A DNA stretch of 64,000 bases from an uncultured Actinobaculum sp. (GTDB taxonomy: Bacteria; Actinomycetota; Actinomycetes; Actinomycetales; Actinomycetaceae): NCBI GenBank assembly GCA_938020505.1, contig CALIHR010000027.1, positions 1 to 64,000 on the forward strand, read 5' to 3'. A program made the position numbers and the translations under genes. The first letter of the stretch is position 1, and each line of letters starts with the position of its first letter. Shown here piece by piece: positions 50,274 through 59,164 of this stretch. Below the pieces are notes generated by a model. The model had not been told where the DNA came from. It saw nothing but the letters and a program-made list of their open reading frames with translations, and made no database searches.

Positions 50274-52337
50274 TTAGATGTCGAGGAATCGCACGTCGTG
50301 CGCGTTGCGCTGAATGAAGCCTCGGCGGGACTCGACGTCCTCGCCCATGAGGATGGAGAAGGTCTCGTCGGTCGCCGCGGCGTCGTCGATCGAAACCTGT
50401 TTGAGGGTGCGGGCCTCGGGGTTCATCGTGGTGTCCCACAGCTCTTCGGCGTTCATCTCGCCCAAGCCTTTGTACCGCTGGATGCGTTGGCTTTCCTCGC
50501 GGGGAAGGCGAAGGCCCTTGTCCTTGCCTTCGACGAGCCTCTCGTCACGCTCGCGATCGGAGAAGACGTAGTCGTGGGCCGCGTTCGTCCACTTGATGCG
50601 GTAGAGCGGCGGCATCGCCAGGTACACGTGCCCGCCTTCGATGAGGGGGCGCATGTACCTGTAGACGAGGGTCAGCAGCAAGGTTGCGATGTGGGATCCG
50701 TCGACGTCGGCGTCGGCCATGAACACGATCTTGTGATAGCGAAGCTTGGCCATGTCGAACTCGTCGCCGATGCCCGTGCCGAAGGCCGTGATGAGACCCT
50801 GGATCGTGTCCGAGGAAAGCGCGCGGTCCAATCGCGCTTTCTCAACGTTGAGGATCTTCCCGCGAATCGGCATGATCGCCTGGTGCTCGGGGTCGCGCCC
50901 GTTGACGGCCGACCCCCCCGCGGAGTCGCCCTCGACGATGAAGATCTCGCACTCTTCCGGGTTGCGCGACGTGCAGTCCTTGAGCTTGCCGGGCATCGAC
51001 GCCGATTCGAGCACGCTCTTGCGACGCGTCGCCTCGCGGGCCTTGCGCGCCGCGGCTCTGGCGGCGAAAGCCTGAAGGGCCTTGCGGATGACGTCCTTCG
51101 CCTCGTTCGGATGCATGTCAAGCCAGTCCGTCAGATGCGAATAGACCTGCTGCTGAACGAATGTCCGCGCCTCGGTGTTCCCGAGCTTCGTCTTCGTCTG
51201 GCCCTCGAACTGCGGATTGCCGAGCTTGACCGAGATGATGGCCGTCAGGCCCTCGCGGATGTCGTCGCCCGAAAGGTTGGGATCCTTGTCCTTGAGCAGC
51301 CCCTTGTCCCGGGCGTATTTGTTGATCACGGAGGTCAGCGCGGAGCGGAAGCCCTCCTCGTGGGTTCCTCCCTCAGTGGTGTTGATCGTGTTCGCGAAGG
51401 TGTTGAGAGTCTCCGAGTAGGCGGAGGTCCACTGCATCGCGACCTCGCATTGAATCTGCTTCTCGCGGTCCTCCGCTTCAAAATAGATGACGTCCGGGTG
51501 GACGACCTCGACCTTCTTCGTCGTGTTGAGATGCTTGACGTAGTCGAGGAGCCCTCCCGAATACAGGTAGGAGACGCTGCGGTATCCCGGCGTCGGATCG
51601 CCTTCTCCCGTCTCGCCGGCGACCTCGTCGCCCTCGGGGGTGGCCGTCGGCCGTTCGTCGGTGAGCGTGATGCGCAGGTCTTTGTTGAGGAAGGCCATCT
51701 GCCGGAAGCGGCGCCGCAGGGTTTCAAAGTCGTAGTGCGTTGTTTCGAAGATGTCGGGATTGGCCCAGAACGTCTGCGTCGTTCCGTGTTCGTCGGTTTG
51801 CCCGCCGCGCTCCAGGGGGCCCGTCGGTACGCCGTTTTCAAAGGAGATGCGCCAAACGTGCCCGTCGCGGCGCACTTCCGTCTCCATTCGAGTCGAAAGG
51901 GCGTTGACGACGGAGACGCCGACTCCGTGCAGCCCTCCGGAAACCGCGTATCCGCCGTTTCCGAACTTGCCTCCGGCGTGCAGGATCGTCATGACCACTT
52001 CGACAGCGGGCTTGTGCTCCGTCGGGTGCTCGTTCACCGGGATGCCCCGGCCGTTGTCGCGCACTCTCAGGCCGCCGTCGGCCAAAATCGTCACCTCGAT
52101 GTGGTCGCAGATCCCGGCCAACGCCTCATCGACCGAATTGTCGACCACCTCGTATACGCAGTGGTGGAGTCCGCGTTCACCCGTAGATCCGATGTACATG
52201 CCCGGGCGTTTGCGGACGGCTTCGAGACCCTCGAGAACGGTGATCGACGAGGCGTCGTAGGCCTGGCCTTTTGAGACTTTGACGACGCTTTCCTCTTCGG
52301 GGACCGCGCTTTCTGCGGATGTTTCGTCTGTCGTCAC
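50274..52337 (-). CDS. gyrB: DNA gyrase subunit B
   Basis: 687 residues from the GTG at 52337, preceded by GGAG; a longer frame upstream is not conserved. The GHKL ATPase domain has EVVDNSVDEALAG, DNGRGIPV and GGLHGVGVSVVNALS. The TOPRIM domain has IVEGDSAGGSA and ADADVDGSHI. An insert typical of actinobacterial GyrB (GDEVAGETGEGD) is present. It drives the ATP-dependent strand passage with GyrA. Confidence 0.97.
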   Translation of the reverse strand: MTTDETSAESAVPEEESVVKVSKGQAYDASSITVLEGLEAVRKRPGMYIGSTGERGLHHCVYEVVDNSVDEALAGICDHIEVTILADGGLRVRDNGRGIPVNEHPTEHKPAVEVVMTILHAGGKFGNGGYAVSGGLHGVGVSVVNALSTRMETEVRRDGHVWRISFENGVPTGPLERGGQTDEHGTTQTFWANPDIFETTHYDFETLRRRFRQMAFLNKDLRITLTDERPTATPEGDEVAGETGEGDPTPGYRSVSYLYSGGLLDYVKHLNTTKKVEVVHPDVIYFEAEDREKQIQCEVAMQWTSAYSETLNTFANTINTTEGGTHEEGFRSALTSVINKYARDKGLLKDKDPNLSGDDIREGLTAIISVKLGNPQFEGQTKTKLGNTEARTFVQQQVYSHLTDWLDMHPNEAKDVIRKALQAFAARAAARKAREATRRKSVLESASMPGKLKDCTSRNPEECEIFIVEGDSAGGSAVNGRDPEHQAIMPIRGKILNVEKARLDRALSSDTIQGLITAFGTGIGDEFDMAKLRYHKIVFMADADVDGSHIATLLLTLVYRYMRPLIEGGHVYLAMPPLYRIKWTNAAHDYVFSDRERDERLVEGKDKGLRLPREESQRIQRYKGLGEMNAEELWDTTMNPEARTLKQVSIDDAAATDETFSILMGEDVESRRGFIQRNAHDVRFLDI

Positions 52338-52522
52338 GCTTGAGTTTCTCCTTCGCCTAAGCAAGCGGAGCCCATCACGACGCCTGTGTGAAGAGCTGCC
52401 CCCGCTGCGGTAGGCCCCCACCAACAAAGGGGCCTAAGCAATTCTACCGCGCTTCACGGGATGAATGGGCCAATCTGACCGTACGTGTGCTAGTGCACGT
52501 TTCCTCAGGGTTTCCCCGCGGA

Positions 52523-53140
52523 TCACCCGTATGTGTCGCGCGGGCCCCGCCCCCGAACCGAGAAGCGGCCGTGTTTCCAACTCGGCTGCGACGGCCCCTT
52601 GACCACGATTTCCTTGACCACTCCTTCGCCCACCTCGTTGGCGAGAGTCGCCTCGAGGGTCGCTTGAAGGGCGCGGATCTGCGTTTCCCACGACGTCGAC
52701 GACGTGCGCAGCGTGAGCCGCCCGCCGTCGGAGAAATCTTCGACCGTGCAATGCTTGGCCACCGTCGGGCCGACGATCTCGGGCCATCTGCTGGCCACGG
52801 ATGCGACCTCGAGCCTCTCGCCCCACCCTTTGTCTCGCACATAGCGGGCGAGGATCTGGCCGATCGGGTGGGGGTCGCGGTGCGAAGGCCGCGGGCCGCT
52901 TCCGACGTCGCCCCATCCCGGGCCTGGGCTCTGCACCTCGTCGCCGAGGGGCTTGTCCGCATCGTGCGTCTCTCGGCTGCGAGCCTCCTCGAAAGCCCGC
53001 GCGGCCGGCGGGCGCCGCGTACGCGCGTCGCCGCGGGCGTACGCGGCCTCCCGAGCCCGGTCCAGGGCGCGAAGCGCAAGCACGTCGCCGTTTTGCTCGA
53101 TCGCGGCCCTCCTCGCCGCATCGATCGCACCGTCAGCCAT
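52523..53140 (-). CDS. DciA family protein (DUF721)
   Basis: 205 residues. The N-terminal 90 or so are helical and charged. The DUF721 domain starts IGQILARYVRDKGWGERLEVASVASRWPEIVGPTVAKHC and ends near EVGEGVVKEIVVKGP. DciA-type proteins load or assist the replicative helicase in bacteria lacking DnaC. The start overlaps the recF stop by 8 bp. Confidence 0.9.
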   Translation of the reverse strand: MADGAIDAARRAAIEQNGDVLALRALDRAREAAYARGDARTRRPPAARAFEEARSRETHDADKPLGDEVQSPGPGWGDVGSGPRPSHRDPHPIGQILARYVRDKGWGERLEVASVASRWPEIVGPTVAKHCTVEDFSDGGRLTLRTSSTSWETQIRALQATLEATLANEVGEGVVKEIVVKGPSQPSWKHGRFSVRGRGPRDTYG

Positions 53141-54344
53141 CGCCGCCCTCCGCGACGTTTCCCAACGTCACCGTCAGGCGACGCCCGCCCAGTTTGGCCG
53201 GCAGTTCACTGCCGACGGCAGCGGTGACAATTGTCTGCTCGGCGTCTTCGACGATCCGCGCCAGGCGGTCCCTGCGCCGTGCATCGAGCTCGGCGAAGAC
53301 GTCGTCGAGAATGAGGACGGGCTCGCCGCCTTCCGCCCATTCGCCCGATTCGTCGCCGCACAGAACCCGCCAGGAGGCGAGCTTGAGAGCAAGCGCGTAG
53401 CTCCACGATTCGCCGTGGGAGGCGTACCCTCGGGCGGGCAGCGTCCCGAGGGCGAGTTCGAGTTCGTCTCGGTGCGGGCCGACGAGGTTCACGCCGCGTC
53501 TGATCTCCTCCTCGCGCCGCTCGGCCATGGCGCTGATGAGCCGGATCTCGTTGAGTTCGACGTCGCGAAGCTCGTCTCGCGCGCCTTCGTCGAAGTCGGG
53601 CGCGCCGCCGGCGCCGTTCGCCTCCGCTCGCCCCGCATGCCGCCCGACGCTTGAGCGGTAGGCGATTTCTGCCGGGCCGCGTCCGCCCGAAACCTTTGCG
53701 TAGAACTCCTCGACGCGGGGCCGCAGCCTGGCGACGATCTCCGCGCGGGCCGCGGTTATCCTCGCTCCGAGCTTGGCCAATTGCATGTCCCAGACGTCCA
53801 GCGCGGCCGCGTCCGCCGATCCGCCGCCTCTGCGGGCCGCCCCGGCAGATTTCAACAGAGCCGCGCGCTGACGCGCCGCCCTGTCGTATTCGGATTTGAC
53901 CGCGACCATCCGCGGTCGAAGCTGAACCATGATCCCGTCGAGGAAAGAGCGTCGCGCCGCGGGATCGCCGGAGACCAAGTCCATATCCTCGGGGGCGAAG
54001 AGGACGCTGCGCACCGTGCCGACGATTTCGGGCGGACGCACAAGTCCGCGGTTGATCTTCGCGCGGTTGGCCCGGCCGGAGCAGATTTCCACCTCGACCG
54101 TCGTCGGCGCGGAAGAGCGGACGACGCGCGCCTGCACCACCGCGGCCGCCGCCCCTTGGCGGACCAATGCGGCATCGCCCGAAACCCTGTGGGACGACAG
54201 GGTCGACAGGTAGCCGACGGCCTCGATAAGATTCGTCTTCCCCTGCCCGTTTTCGCCGACGAAAACCGTCACCCCTGGCTCCAGGGCGACGATCGCCCGC
54301 TCGTACGAGCGGAAATCCGTCAGCGCGAGGTCGCTAAGGTACAC
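53133..54344 (-). CDS. recF: DNA replication/repair protein RecF
   Basis: 403 residues from GTG with GGAGAG upstream. Walker A is GENGQGKTN in the first 40 residues. The SMC-like signature region includes SWSYALALKLASW, and Walker B is VLILDDVFAELDARRR. Two Ala/Gly-rich insertions (for example AARRGGGSADAAALD and HAGRAEANGAGGAPDF) make it somewhat longer than usual. It loads RecA at gaps. It lies 30 bp after dnaN. Confidence 0.96.
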   Translation of the reverse strand: MYLSDLALTDFRSYERAIVALEPGVTVFVGENGQGKTNLIEAVGYLSTLSSHRVSGDAALVRQGAAAAVVQARVVRSSAPTTVEVEICSGRANRAKINRGLVRPPEIVGTVRSVLFAPEDMDLVSGDPAARRSFLDGIMVQLRPRMVAVKSEYDRAARQRAALLKSAGAARRGGGSADAAALDVWDMQLAKLGARITAARAEIVARLRPRVEEFYAKVSGGRGPAEIAYRSSVGRHAGRAEANGAGGAPDFDEGARDELRDVELNEIRLISAMAERREEEIRRGVNLVGPHRDELELALGTLPARGYASHGESWSYALALKLASWRVLCGDESGEWAEGGEPVLILDDVFAELDARRRDRLARIVEDAEQTIVTAAVGSELPAKLGGRRLTVTLGNVAEGGDG

Positions 54345-54374
54345 GCTCTCTCCGTCGCCCGTCTGCCCCGCGCG

Positions 54375-55508
54375 TCATCCGCCGTAGGTGCGGATCGGCA
54401 TGAGCAAAAGGCGGAACTCCTGGTCGTCCTCGCCGTCGATCTCGGGCTGCGCGGTGAGGACGGCCGGCTTCGAGGCGCTCGTGAACGACAGGCGGACGTA
54501 GGGGGCCGACGTCGCCCCAAGCCCCTCCTGGAGAAAACTCGGATTGAAGGCCATGACGATGTCCTCGCCGTGAAGCGCCGCCTCAAGCGCCTCGCTCGTC
54601 TGGGCGCTGTCCCCCTGGCCCGCTTCGAGGATCACCTGGCCTTCGCTGAAGGAAAGCCTCACGGCGGAGTTCTTCTCGACGACGAGCCTCGCGCGCTTGA
54701 TCGCATCGAGCATCTCCTGGCGTCCGATGACGGCGTAGCCCGTCGCCTCCGACGGGAAGAGATTGCGGACCTGCGGGTACTCGCCGTCGATGAGCCGGGC
54801 GACGTTGTGGCGGCCGGCCGCCGAAAAGCCGATCATCCCCGTCCGGCCCGAGTTGTCTATCGCGAGTTCGACCTTGCCCACGGATCCCAGCGCCTTTGCG
54901 ATGTCCGACAGCCGCGACGCCCGCACGAGGATCCTGTGCGAGGCATCCTTGTTCGAAGGCTCCCACGTCAGGTCGCGCACCGCGAGCCGGTAACGGTCCG
55001 TGGCCATGAGAGACATCGTTTTCCCCTCGATCTCGATGCACACCGAGACAAGAAGCGGAAGCGTGTCGTCGGAGGATGCGGCCGTCACCACCTGCGCGAC
55101 GGTCTCCTGCCAAAGCGCCCCGTCGACGACGCCGGAGACCTCGGGCATGGGCGGCGCCGACGGGTAGTCCTCAAGGGGCATCGACTGCATGGAGATGTGC
55201 GACGAGCCGCACACCACTTCGAGCTTGGCGCCCTTCAGCTCCATGTCAATCGGCTTGTTGGGGAGGGCCCTGGCGAAATCCGAGAGAAGCCGGCCGTGAA
55301 CCAACGTCGTTCCGGGCTCGTCGACGGCGGCCTCTATCACGGCGTGCGAGGAGATGTCCGGGTCGTAGGAGGATAGGGCGACGGCGCCGTCCTTGTCCGC
55401 TTCGACCTTCATTCCCGCGAGAACGGGAAGGGAAGGGCGCGAGGGGATCGTGCGGGCAACCCACGAAACGGCGTCGGCGAAGACGTCGTGTTCAACCCTA
55501 AGCTTCAC
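54375..55508 (-). CDS. dnaN: DNA polymerase III sliding clamp (beta subunit)
   Basis: 377 residues from GTG with AGAAGG upstream. Three clamp domains; MKLRVEHDVFADAVSWVARTIPSRPSLPVLAG opens the first and EFRLLLMPIRTYGG closes the third, the usual end (M-P-x-R). The clamp ring holds polymerase on DNA. The region upstream carries DnaA boxes. Confidence 0.97.
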   Translation of the reverse strand: MKLRVEHDVFADAVSWVARTIPSRPSLPVLAGMKVEADKDGAVALSSYDPDISSHAVIEAAVDEPGTTLVHGRLLSDFARALPNKPIDMELKGAKLEVVCGSSHISMQSMPLEDYPSAPPMPEVSGVVDGALWQETVAQVVTAASSDDTLPLLVSVCIEIEGKTMSLMATDRYRLAVRDLTWEPSNKDASHRILVRASRLSDIAKALGSVGKVELAIDNSGRTGMIGFSAAGRHNVARLIDGEYPQVRNLFPSEATGYAVIGRQEMLDAIKRARLVVEKNSAVRLSFSEGQVILEAGQGDSAQTSEALEAALHGEDIVMAFNPSFLQEGLGATSAPYVRLSFTSASKPAVLTAQPEIDGEDDQEFRLLLMPIRTYGG

Positions 55509-55659
55509 TACAGACCTTCTTTCTTTGAATCCTTAAAGGATATATCTAACTCCACTTTACGCGAGAACGGCTTGGCCGTTGTTCATATCCGCCTCGTTGC
55601 GCAGTCCGAGACCGACCGTTTTCTGTACTAGATAAGTTCTTAGTAGTAGTTGTAGCACC

Positions 55660-55859
55660 TGTGGAATCGGTGGATAACCGGACTTTTATCAGTATTTTCA
55701 AAGGATTCTGCTGTGGATAGAACTGTGCAGAACCTGGGTGCAAAACTTGGGAATCAGTGGATGAGACACTTTTGACCTTGAAAGATCCACAGACGAAAAG
55801 CCATTGTCCACAGAAAAACAGGGGTATGCCACAGCCTCATGCACAGTGTGTGTGGATTC
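55660..55859. other. DnaA box cluster between dnaA and dnaN
   Basis: Within the 394-bp gap lie TTGTCCACA (55804-55812), CTATCCACA on the minus strand (55712-55720), TTATCCACC minus (55669-55677) and two weaker matches GATTCCACA (55660-55668) and GAATCCACA (55851-55859). AT-rich runs lie at 55620-55700. Likely part of the origin together with the cluster on the other side of dnaA. Confidence 0.75.
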
Positions 55860-55902
55860 CACAGGGGCCTGGCACACGGCGAAATGCCTGAGTTTTAGAC
55901 GC

Positions 55903-57684
55903 CTACAGAGAGGCTTGCTGTGCTGCCTGCTTGATTCGGCTCGTCAGCTCGGAAACCTGGTTGTACGTGGTTTGCCGCTCGGCCATCTGCTTGTCGATCT
56001 TCCTGCACGCGTGCATCACGGTTGTGTGATCGCGCTTGCCGAAAAGGTGGCCGATCTTCGGAAGCGACAGCTCCGTCATCTCTCGGCACAGGTACATCGC
56101 CACTTGGCGAGCCGAGACAAGGACCCGGCTCCTGTCGGTGGATATCATCTCCTCGATCGAAATGTCGAAGTACCCCGCCGTTTGACTCATGATGAGGGTC
56201 GCGGTGATCTCGATGGCGTCGGGATTGGCTATGAGGTCCTTGAGTATCATCTCCGCCAGCCCGAGGCTGATCGCCTGCTTCGACAAATCGGCGAAGGCTG
56301 TGACTCGCCGAAGGGCGCCCTCCATCTCGCGCACGTTCGTCAGCATGTGGGTCGCGATGTACTCGTTGACCTCTCGGGGGACCGTGAAACCGTCCGAGTG
56401 GGCCTTCTTCTCCAAGATCGCGATCCGCGTTTCGAGATTGGGACGGTCGATGTTCGCCGTCACGCCCGAGTTGAAGCGCGAGAGCATGCGCTCCTCGAAT
56501 CCGTTGAGGAGGTTGGGAGACACGTCCGACGTGATGACTATTTGCTTGTTGGAGTTCGTCAGCGCGTTGAAGGTGTGAAAGAACTCTTCGACCGTCGAGT
56601 CCCGTCCGCCGATGAACTGAATGTCGTCGATGAGAAGGATGTCCACCGTTCGAAACTGGTTCTTGAACTCGGCCTGATGTCCGTCGCGCACGGAGTTGAT
56701 GAAGGCGTTCGTGAACTCCTCGGCGCTCACATAGCGGACTTTGATCGAGGGGAAGAGGTTGAGCGCGTAGTTTCCGATGGCGTGCATGAGATGGGTCTTT
56801 CCCATGCCGGAGTCTGAGTAGAGGAAGAGTGGGTTGTACGTCGTCCCGGGCGATTCGGCCACGGCCAGCGACGTCGCCGTGGCGAAGCGATTGTTGTCTC
56901 CGATCACGAAGTTGTCGAAGGTGTAGCGCGGATTGATGCGCGCTTTCTGCGATCGCGCCGCTGTGTCGGGACGCTTGGCAAGAGCCTCCTCCGCGATCGT
57001 CGTCTGATCGACGTAGCGTATCCCCTGGGTGAAGGACTCGTGCGATTCGTCCGATTTGCCCGGGAGCAGCGGCTCGTCCCCAGATCCGGATGTGTCCAGA
57101 TGCCTGCGTCGAACCCTGGTGTAGCCGGCTTCGACGTTCGTTGAGTTCTCTCTGTATCTCGCCGTGTCCGAAAAGGAACGCTCGACGGATCTGGACATTC
57201 CCGGATAGCGAGACTGCGGATAGTCCGACGTCGCAGAATCCGAAGCGTCGCCCTCTCCCGCTTCGATGCCCGACGGCGCCCCCAGCGGCGACGACGCTCC
57301 CATCGGCGACATGGTCAACGAGGACGCGGGCAAAGGGTCTTCCGAGGGTGCGAGGACGCTGGGAGCGACTGCGCTCGGCGCAATGCTCGGCGCCATCGCC
57401 CCCACGGGCTGGGACTCGTTGACGCTCGGATCGACGGAGATGACGATGCGCACGGAACGTCCGAGTATGTTCGAGAGCATCGAGGTCATCGTCTCCGAAA
57501 CGTGCTCCTCGATCCATGTTTTCACAAACTCGGATCCGACGGCGATCATAAAGATCTCGTCCACCCAGGCCAAAGGATGGGCCATGCGTACAAAGGCGGC
57601 TTGGGAATCCGAGAGCGAGCCGTCCGCGCGCAGTAATTCGGTTGCCGCATTCCACGCGTCTTTGGCCGGATTACCGTCACTCAT
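55903..57684 (-). CDS. dnaA: chromosomal replication initiator DnaA
   Basis: 593 residues from the ATG at 57684 with AAGGAG upstream. Domain I covers about 1-90. A long disordered domain II (Ser/Pro-rich, about 95-260) makes the protein larger than E. coli DnaA, as in other actinobacteria. The AAA+ domain has SDSGMGKTHLMHAIG (Walker A) and VDILLIDDIQFIGG (Walker B). The DnaA-box-binding domain IV ends with GKRDHTTVMHACRKI. It opens the origin that flanks it. Confidence 0.97.
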   Translation of the reverse strand: MSDGNPAKDAWNAATELLRADGSLSDSQAAFVRMAHPLAWVDEIFMIAVGSEFVKTWIEEHVSETMTSMLSNILGRSVRIVISVDPSVNESQPVGAMAPSIAPSAVAPSVLAPSEDPLPASSLTMSPMGASSPLGAPSGIEAGEGDASDSATSDYPQSRYPGMSRSVERSFSDTARYRENSTNVEAGYTRVRRRHLDTSGSGDEPLLPGKSDESHESFTQGIRYVDQTTIAEEALAKRPDTAARSQKARINPRYTFDNFVIGDNNRFATATSLAVAESPGTTYNPLFLYSDSGMGKTHLMHAIGNYALNLFPSIKVRYVSAEEFTNAFINSVRDGHQAEFKNQFRTVDILLIDDIQFIGGRDSTVEEFFHTFNALTNSNKQIVITSDVSPNLLNGFEERMLSRFNSGVTANIDRPNLETRIAILEKKAHSDGFTVPREVNEYIATHMLTNVREMEGALRRVTAFADLSKQAISLGLAEMILKDLIANPDAIEITATLIMSQTAGYFDISIEEMISTDRSRVLVSARQVAMYLCREMTELSLPKIGHLFGKRDHTTVMHACRKIDKQMAERQTTYNQVSELTSRIKQAAQQASL

Positions 57685-57778
57685 TGGAACTCCTTGGACG
57701 TGTGAGAACCCACCGCGCATTGCCTCCTGCGTGGGACCTGACCAATTTGAACACAGCCTTGGGGACAATGCAACAAGT

Positions 57779-57905
57779 TTATCCACAGGCTTGTCCACAA
57801 CTGTGGAAATTACATCGGTGTTGTTCACAAGGAGATTTGCCCGTTTTGACGCCGAACCTTCAGAGATCGATTTTTATCCACAGGTGTGGACACAGGTGTG
57901 AATAA
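57779..57905. other. DnaA box cluster between dnaA and rpmH (oriC)
   Basis: Seven sites in 127 bp: TTATCCACA (57779-57787), TTGTCCACA (57791-57799), ATTTCCACA minus (57802-57810), TTGTTCACA (57821-57829), TTATCCACA (57874-57882), GTGTCCACA minus (57885-57893) and TTATTCACA minus (57897-57905). The density makes this the main initiator-binding region. It probably also autoregulates the dnaA promoter. Confidence 0.88.
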
Positions 57906-57969
57906 CAATCGTGTAGTTTGTCGATAGCGAGATCCCCTTGAGATTCCACTCACCAGAGGGGACTATGCG

Positions 57970-57999
57970 TTGACCTCTGAGCGGACCCTCGCGTAAAGT
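57970..57999 (+). promoter_or_regulatory. rpmH promoter
   Basis: TTGACC (57970-57975) and TAAAGT (57994-57999) are separated by 18 bp, about 75 bp before the rpmH start and directly after the DnaA box cluster. Confidence 0.6.
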
Positions 58000-58072
58000 T
58001 GTTTAGTCATGTGTGCCTCGCACACGAGCAGCTTTCGCGAGACCTTCTCGCGCCGTCTTAGGGAGAACAACC

Positions 58073-58210
58073 GTGACCAAGCGGACTTTCCAGCCAAACA
58101 ACCGCCGCCGGGCCAAGGTGCACGGCTTCCGCAAGCGCATGTCGACCCGCGCCGGCCGTGCGATCCTCGCCGCTCGCCGTCGCAAGGGTCGCCGCTCGCT
58201 CTCTGCCTGA
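58073..58210 (+). CDS. rpmH: 50S ribosomal protein L34
   Basis: 45 residues from GTG with AGGGAG upstream. The sequence TKRTFQPNNRRRAKVHGFRKR followed by MSTRAGRAILAARRRKGR is the full conserved L34. It is the first gene of rpmH-rnpA-yidD-yidC-khpB-rsmG, transcribed away from dnaA. Confidence 0.97.
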   Translation: MTKRTFQPNNRRRAKVHGFRKRMSTRAGRAILAARRRKGRRSLSA

Positions 58211-58211
58211 C

Positions 58212-58781
58212 GTGCTCGCTGCCGAGAACCGCATGCGGCGCTCGGCGGAGTTCGCCCGAGCCTTCCGAGGCGTTCGAGGCGGATCTGCCAGGCTTCTCGT
58301 AGCAATCGGCGCTGACCCCTCCGGCGTCGACCGGTCCATCGGGTCCGTCGCGGATTCTACGGGCGGCGTCACCGACCTTCCTCCGAAGGTCGGTTTTGTC
58401 ATACCCAGATCTGTTGGAAACTCGATCGTCAGGCACCGTCTTTGTCGGCAGCTTCGCCATCTCATGAGGATGCGCATTCACGTTCTTCGTTCGGGCGAGC
58501 TCGTTTCCATCCGCGTCTTCCCGCCGGCCAAAGGCGCCAGTTTCCAAGAGCTTGCTGCCGACCTCGACCGCTGCATCGCTTCGGTTCGCCGCAAGGAGTC
58601 GCTTCGCGAAGGCGTCGACGAGGTCATCGAGGCGTCGATTGGCGGCGAGTGCCGCAACGGGGCTTTGCCAGTCAGCACGCCGGTCAACGCGCCTATTGGC
58701 ACGCCGGCCAGCGTGCCCACCGGTCTGCCGGTCGGCACGCCCGCTGGCATGACGAACTCCAACGAAAGCGGCGGCCGATGA
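58212..58781 (+). CDS. rnpA: ribonuclease P protein component
   Basis: 189 residues from the GTG one base after the rpmH stop. The family core includes the N-terminal MRRSAEFARAFRGVRGG, the KVGFVIPRSVGNSIVRHRLCRQLRHLMR RNA-binding helix (usual RNR replaced by SIVRHR) and the strand after it. The usual length is 110-125 residues. Here there is an insert (VDRSIGSVADSTGGVTDLPP) and a 50-residue tail with repeating TPVNAPIGTPASVPTGLPVG pattern. The protein helps the RNA subunit process tRNA 5' ends. The stop overlaps yidD. Confidence 0.92.
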   Translation: MLAAENRMRRSAEFARAFRGVRGGSARLLVAIGADPSGVDRSIGSVADSTGGVTDLPPKVGFVIPRSVGNSIVRHRLCRQLRHLMRMRIHVLRSGELVSIRVFPPAKGASFQELAADLDRCIASVRRKESLREGVDEVIEASIGGECRNGALPVSTPVNAPIGTPASVPTGLPVGTPAGMTNSNESGGR

Positions 58782-59125
58782 GTTTTCTCACCAGGTTTCT
58801 TTCGTGGCCCATTCGGGTTTATCAGCGGTGGCTTTCCCCAGGTCTTCCGGCAAGATGCCGCTACGCGCCGACCTGTTCGCAGTACGCGTTGGAATCTCTG
58901 CAAATTCACGGAGTCTTGAAAGGTACACTACTAGGAGTGTGGCGAGTTCTGCGGTGCAACCCGTGGAGCAAAGGCGGAGTCGACAGGGTTCCTCCCAAAG
59001 GACGGTGGCCTTCGAAGCCTCTGGATGTGGACGGGCTTCACGCTCTCTACGAGCGGGAGGACGCGGAAGCGGCTCTAGCGGGCGATCGCCGCTCAGGCGA
59101 GGTCTGCTCGGCCTCGCAAGCTTGA
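58778..59125 (+). CDS. yidD: membrane protein insertion efficiency factor YidD
   Basis: 115 residues; the ATG overlaps the rnpA stop. SWPIRVYQRWLSPGLPARCRYAPTCSQYALESLQIHGVLKG and RVLRCNPWSKGGVDRVP are the whole conserved YidD domain, with its three Cys. The C-terminal 25 residues are variable. It assists YidC, encoded 39 bp downstream. Confidence 0.94.
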   Translation: MSFLTRFLSWPIRVYQRWLSPGLPARCRYAPTCSQYALESLQIHGVLKGTLLGVWRVLRCNPWSKGGVDRVPPKGRWPSKPLDVDGLHALYEREDAEAALAGDRRSGEVCSASQA

Positions 59126-59164
59126 CAGCAAGGGCGGGTAACCGCCGAATACGAAAGAAGTAGC

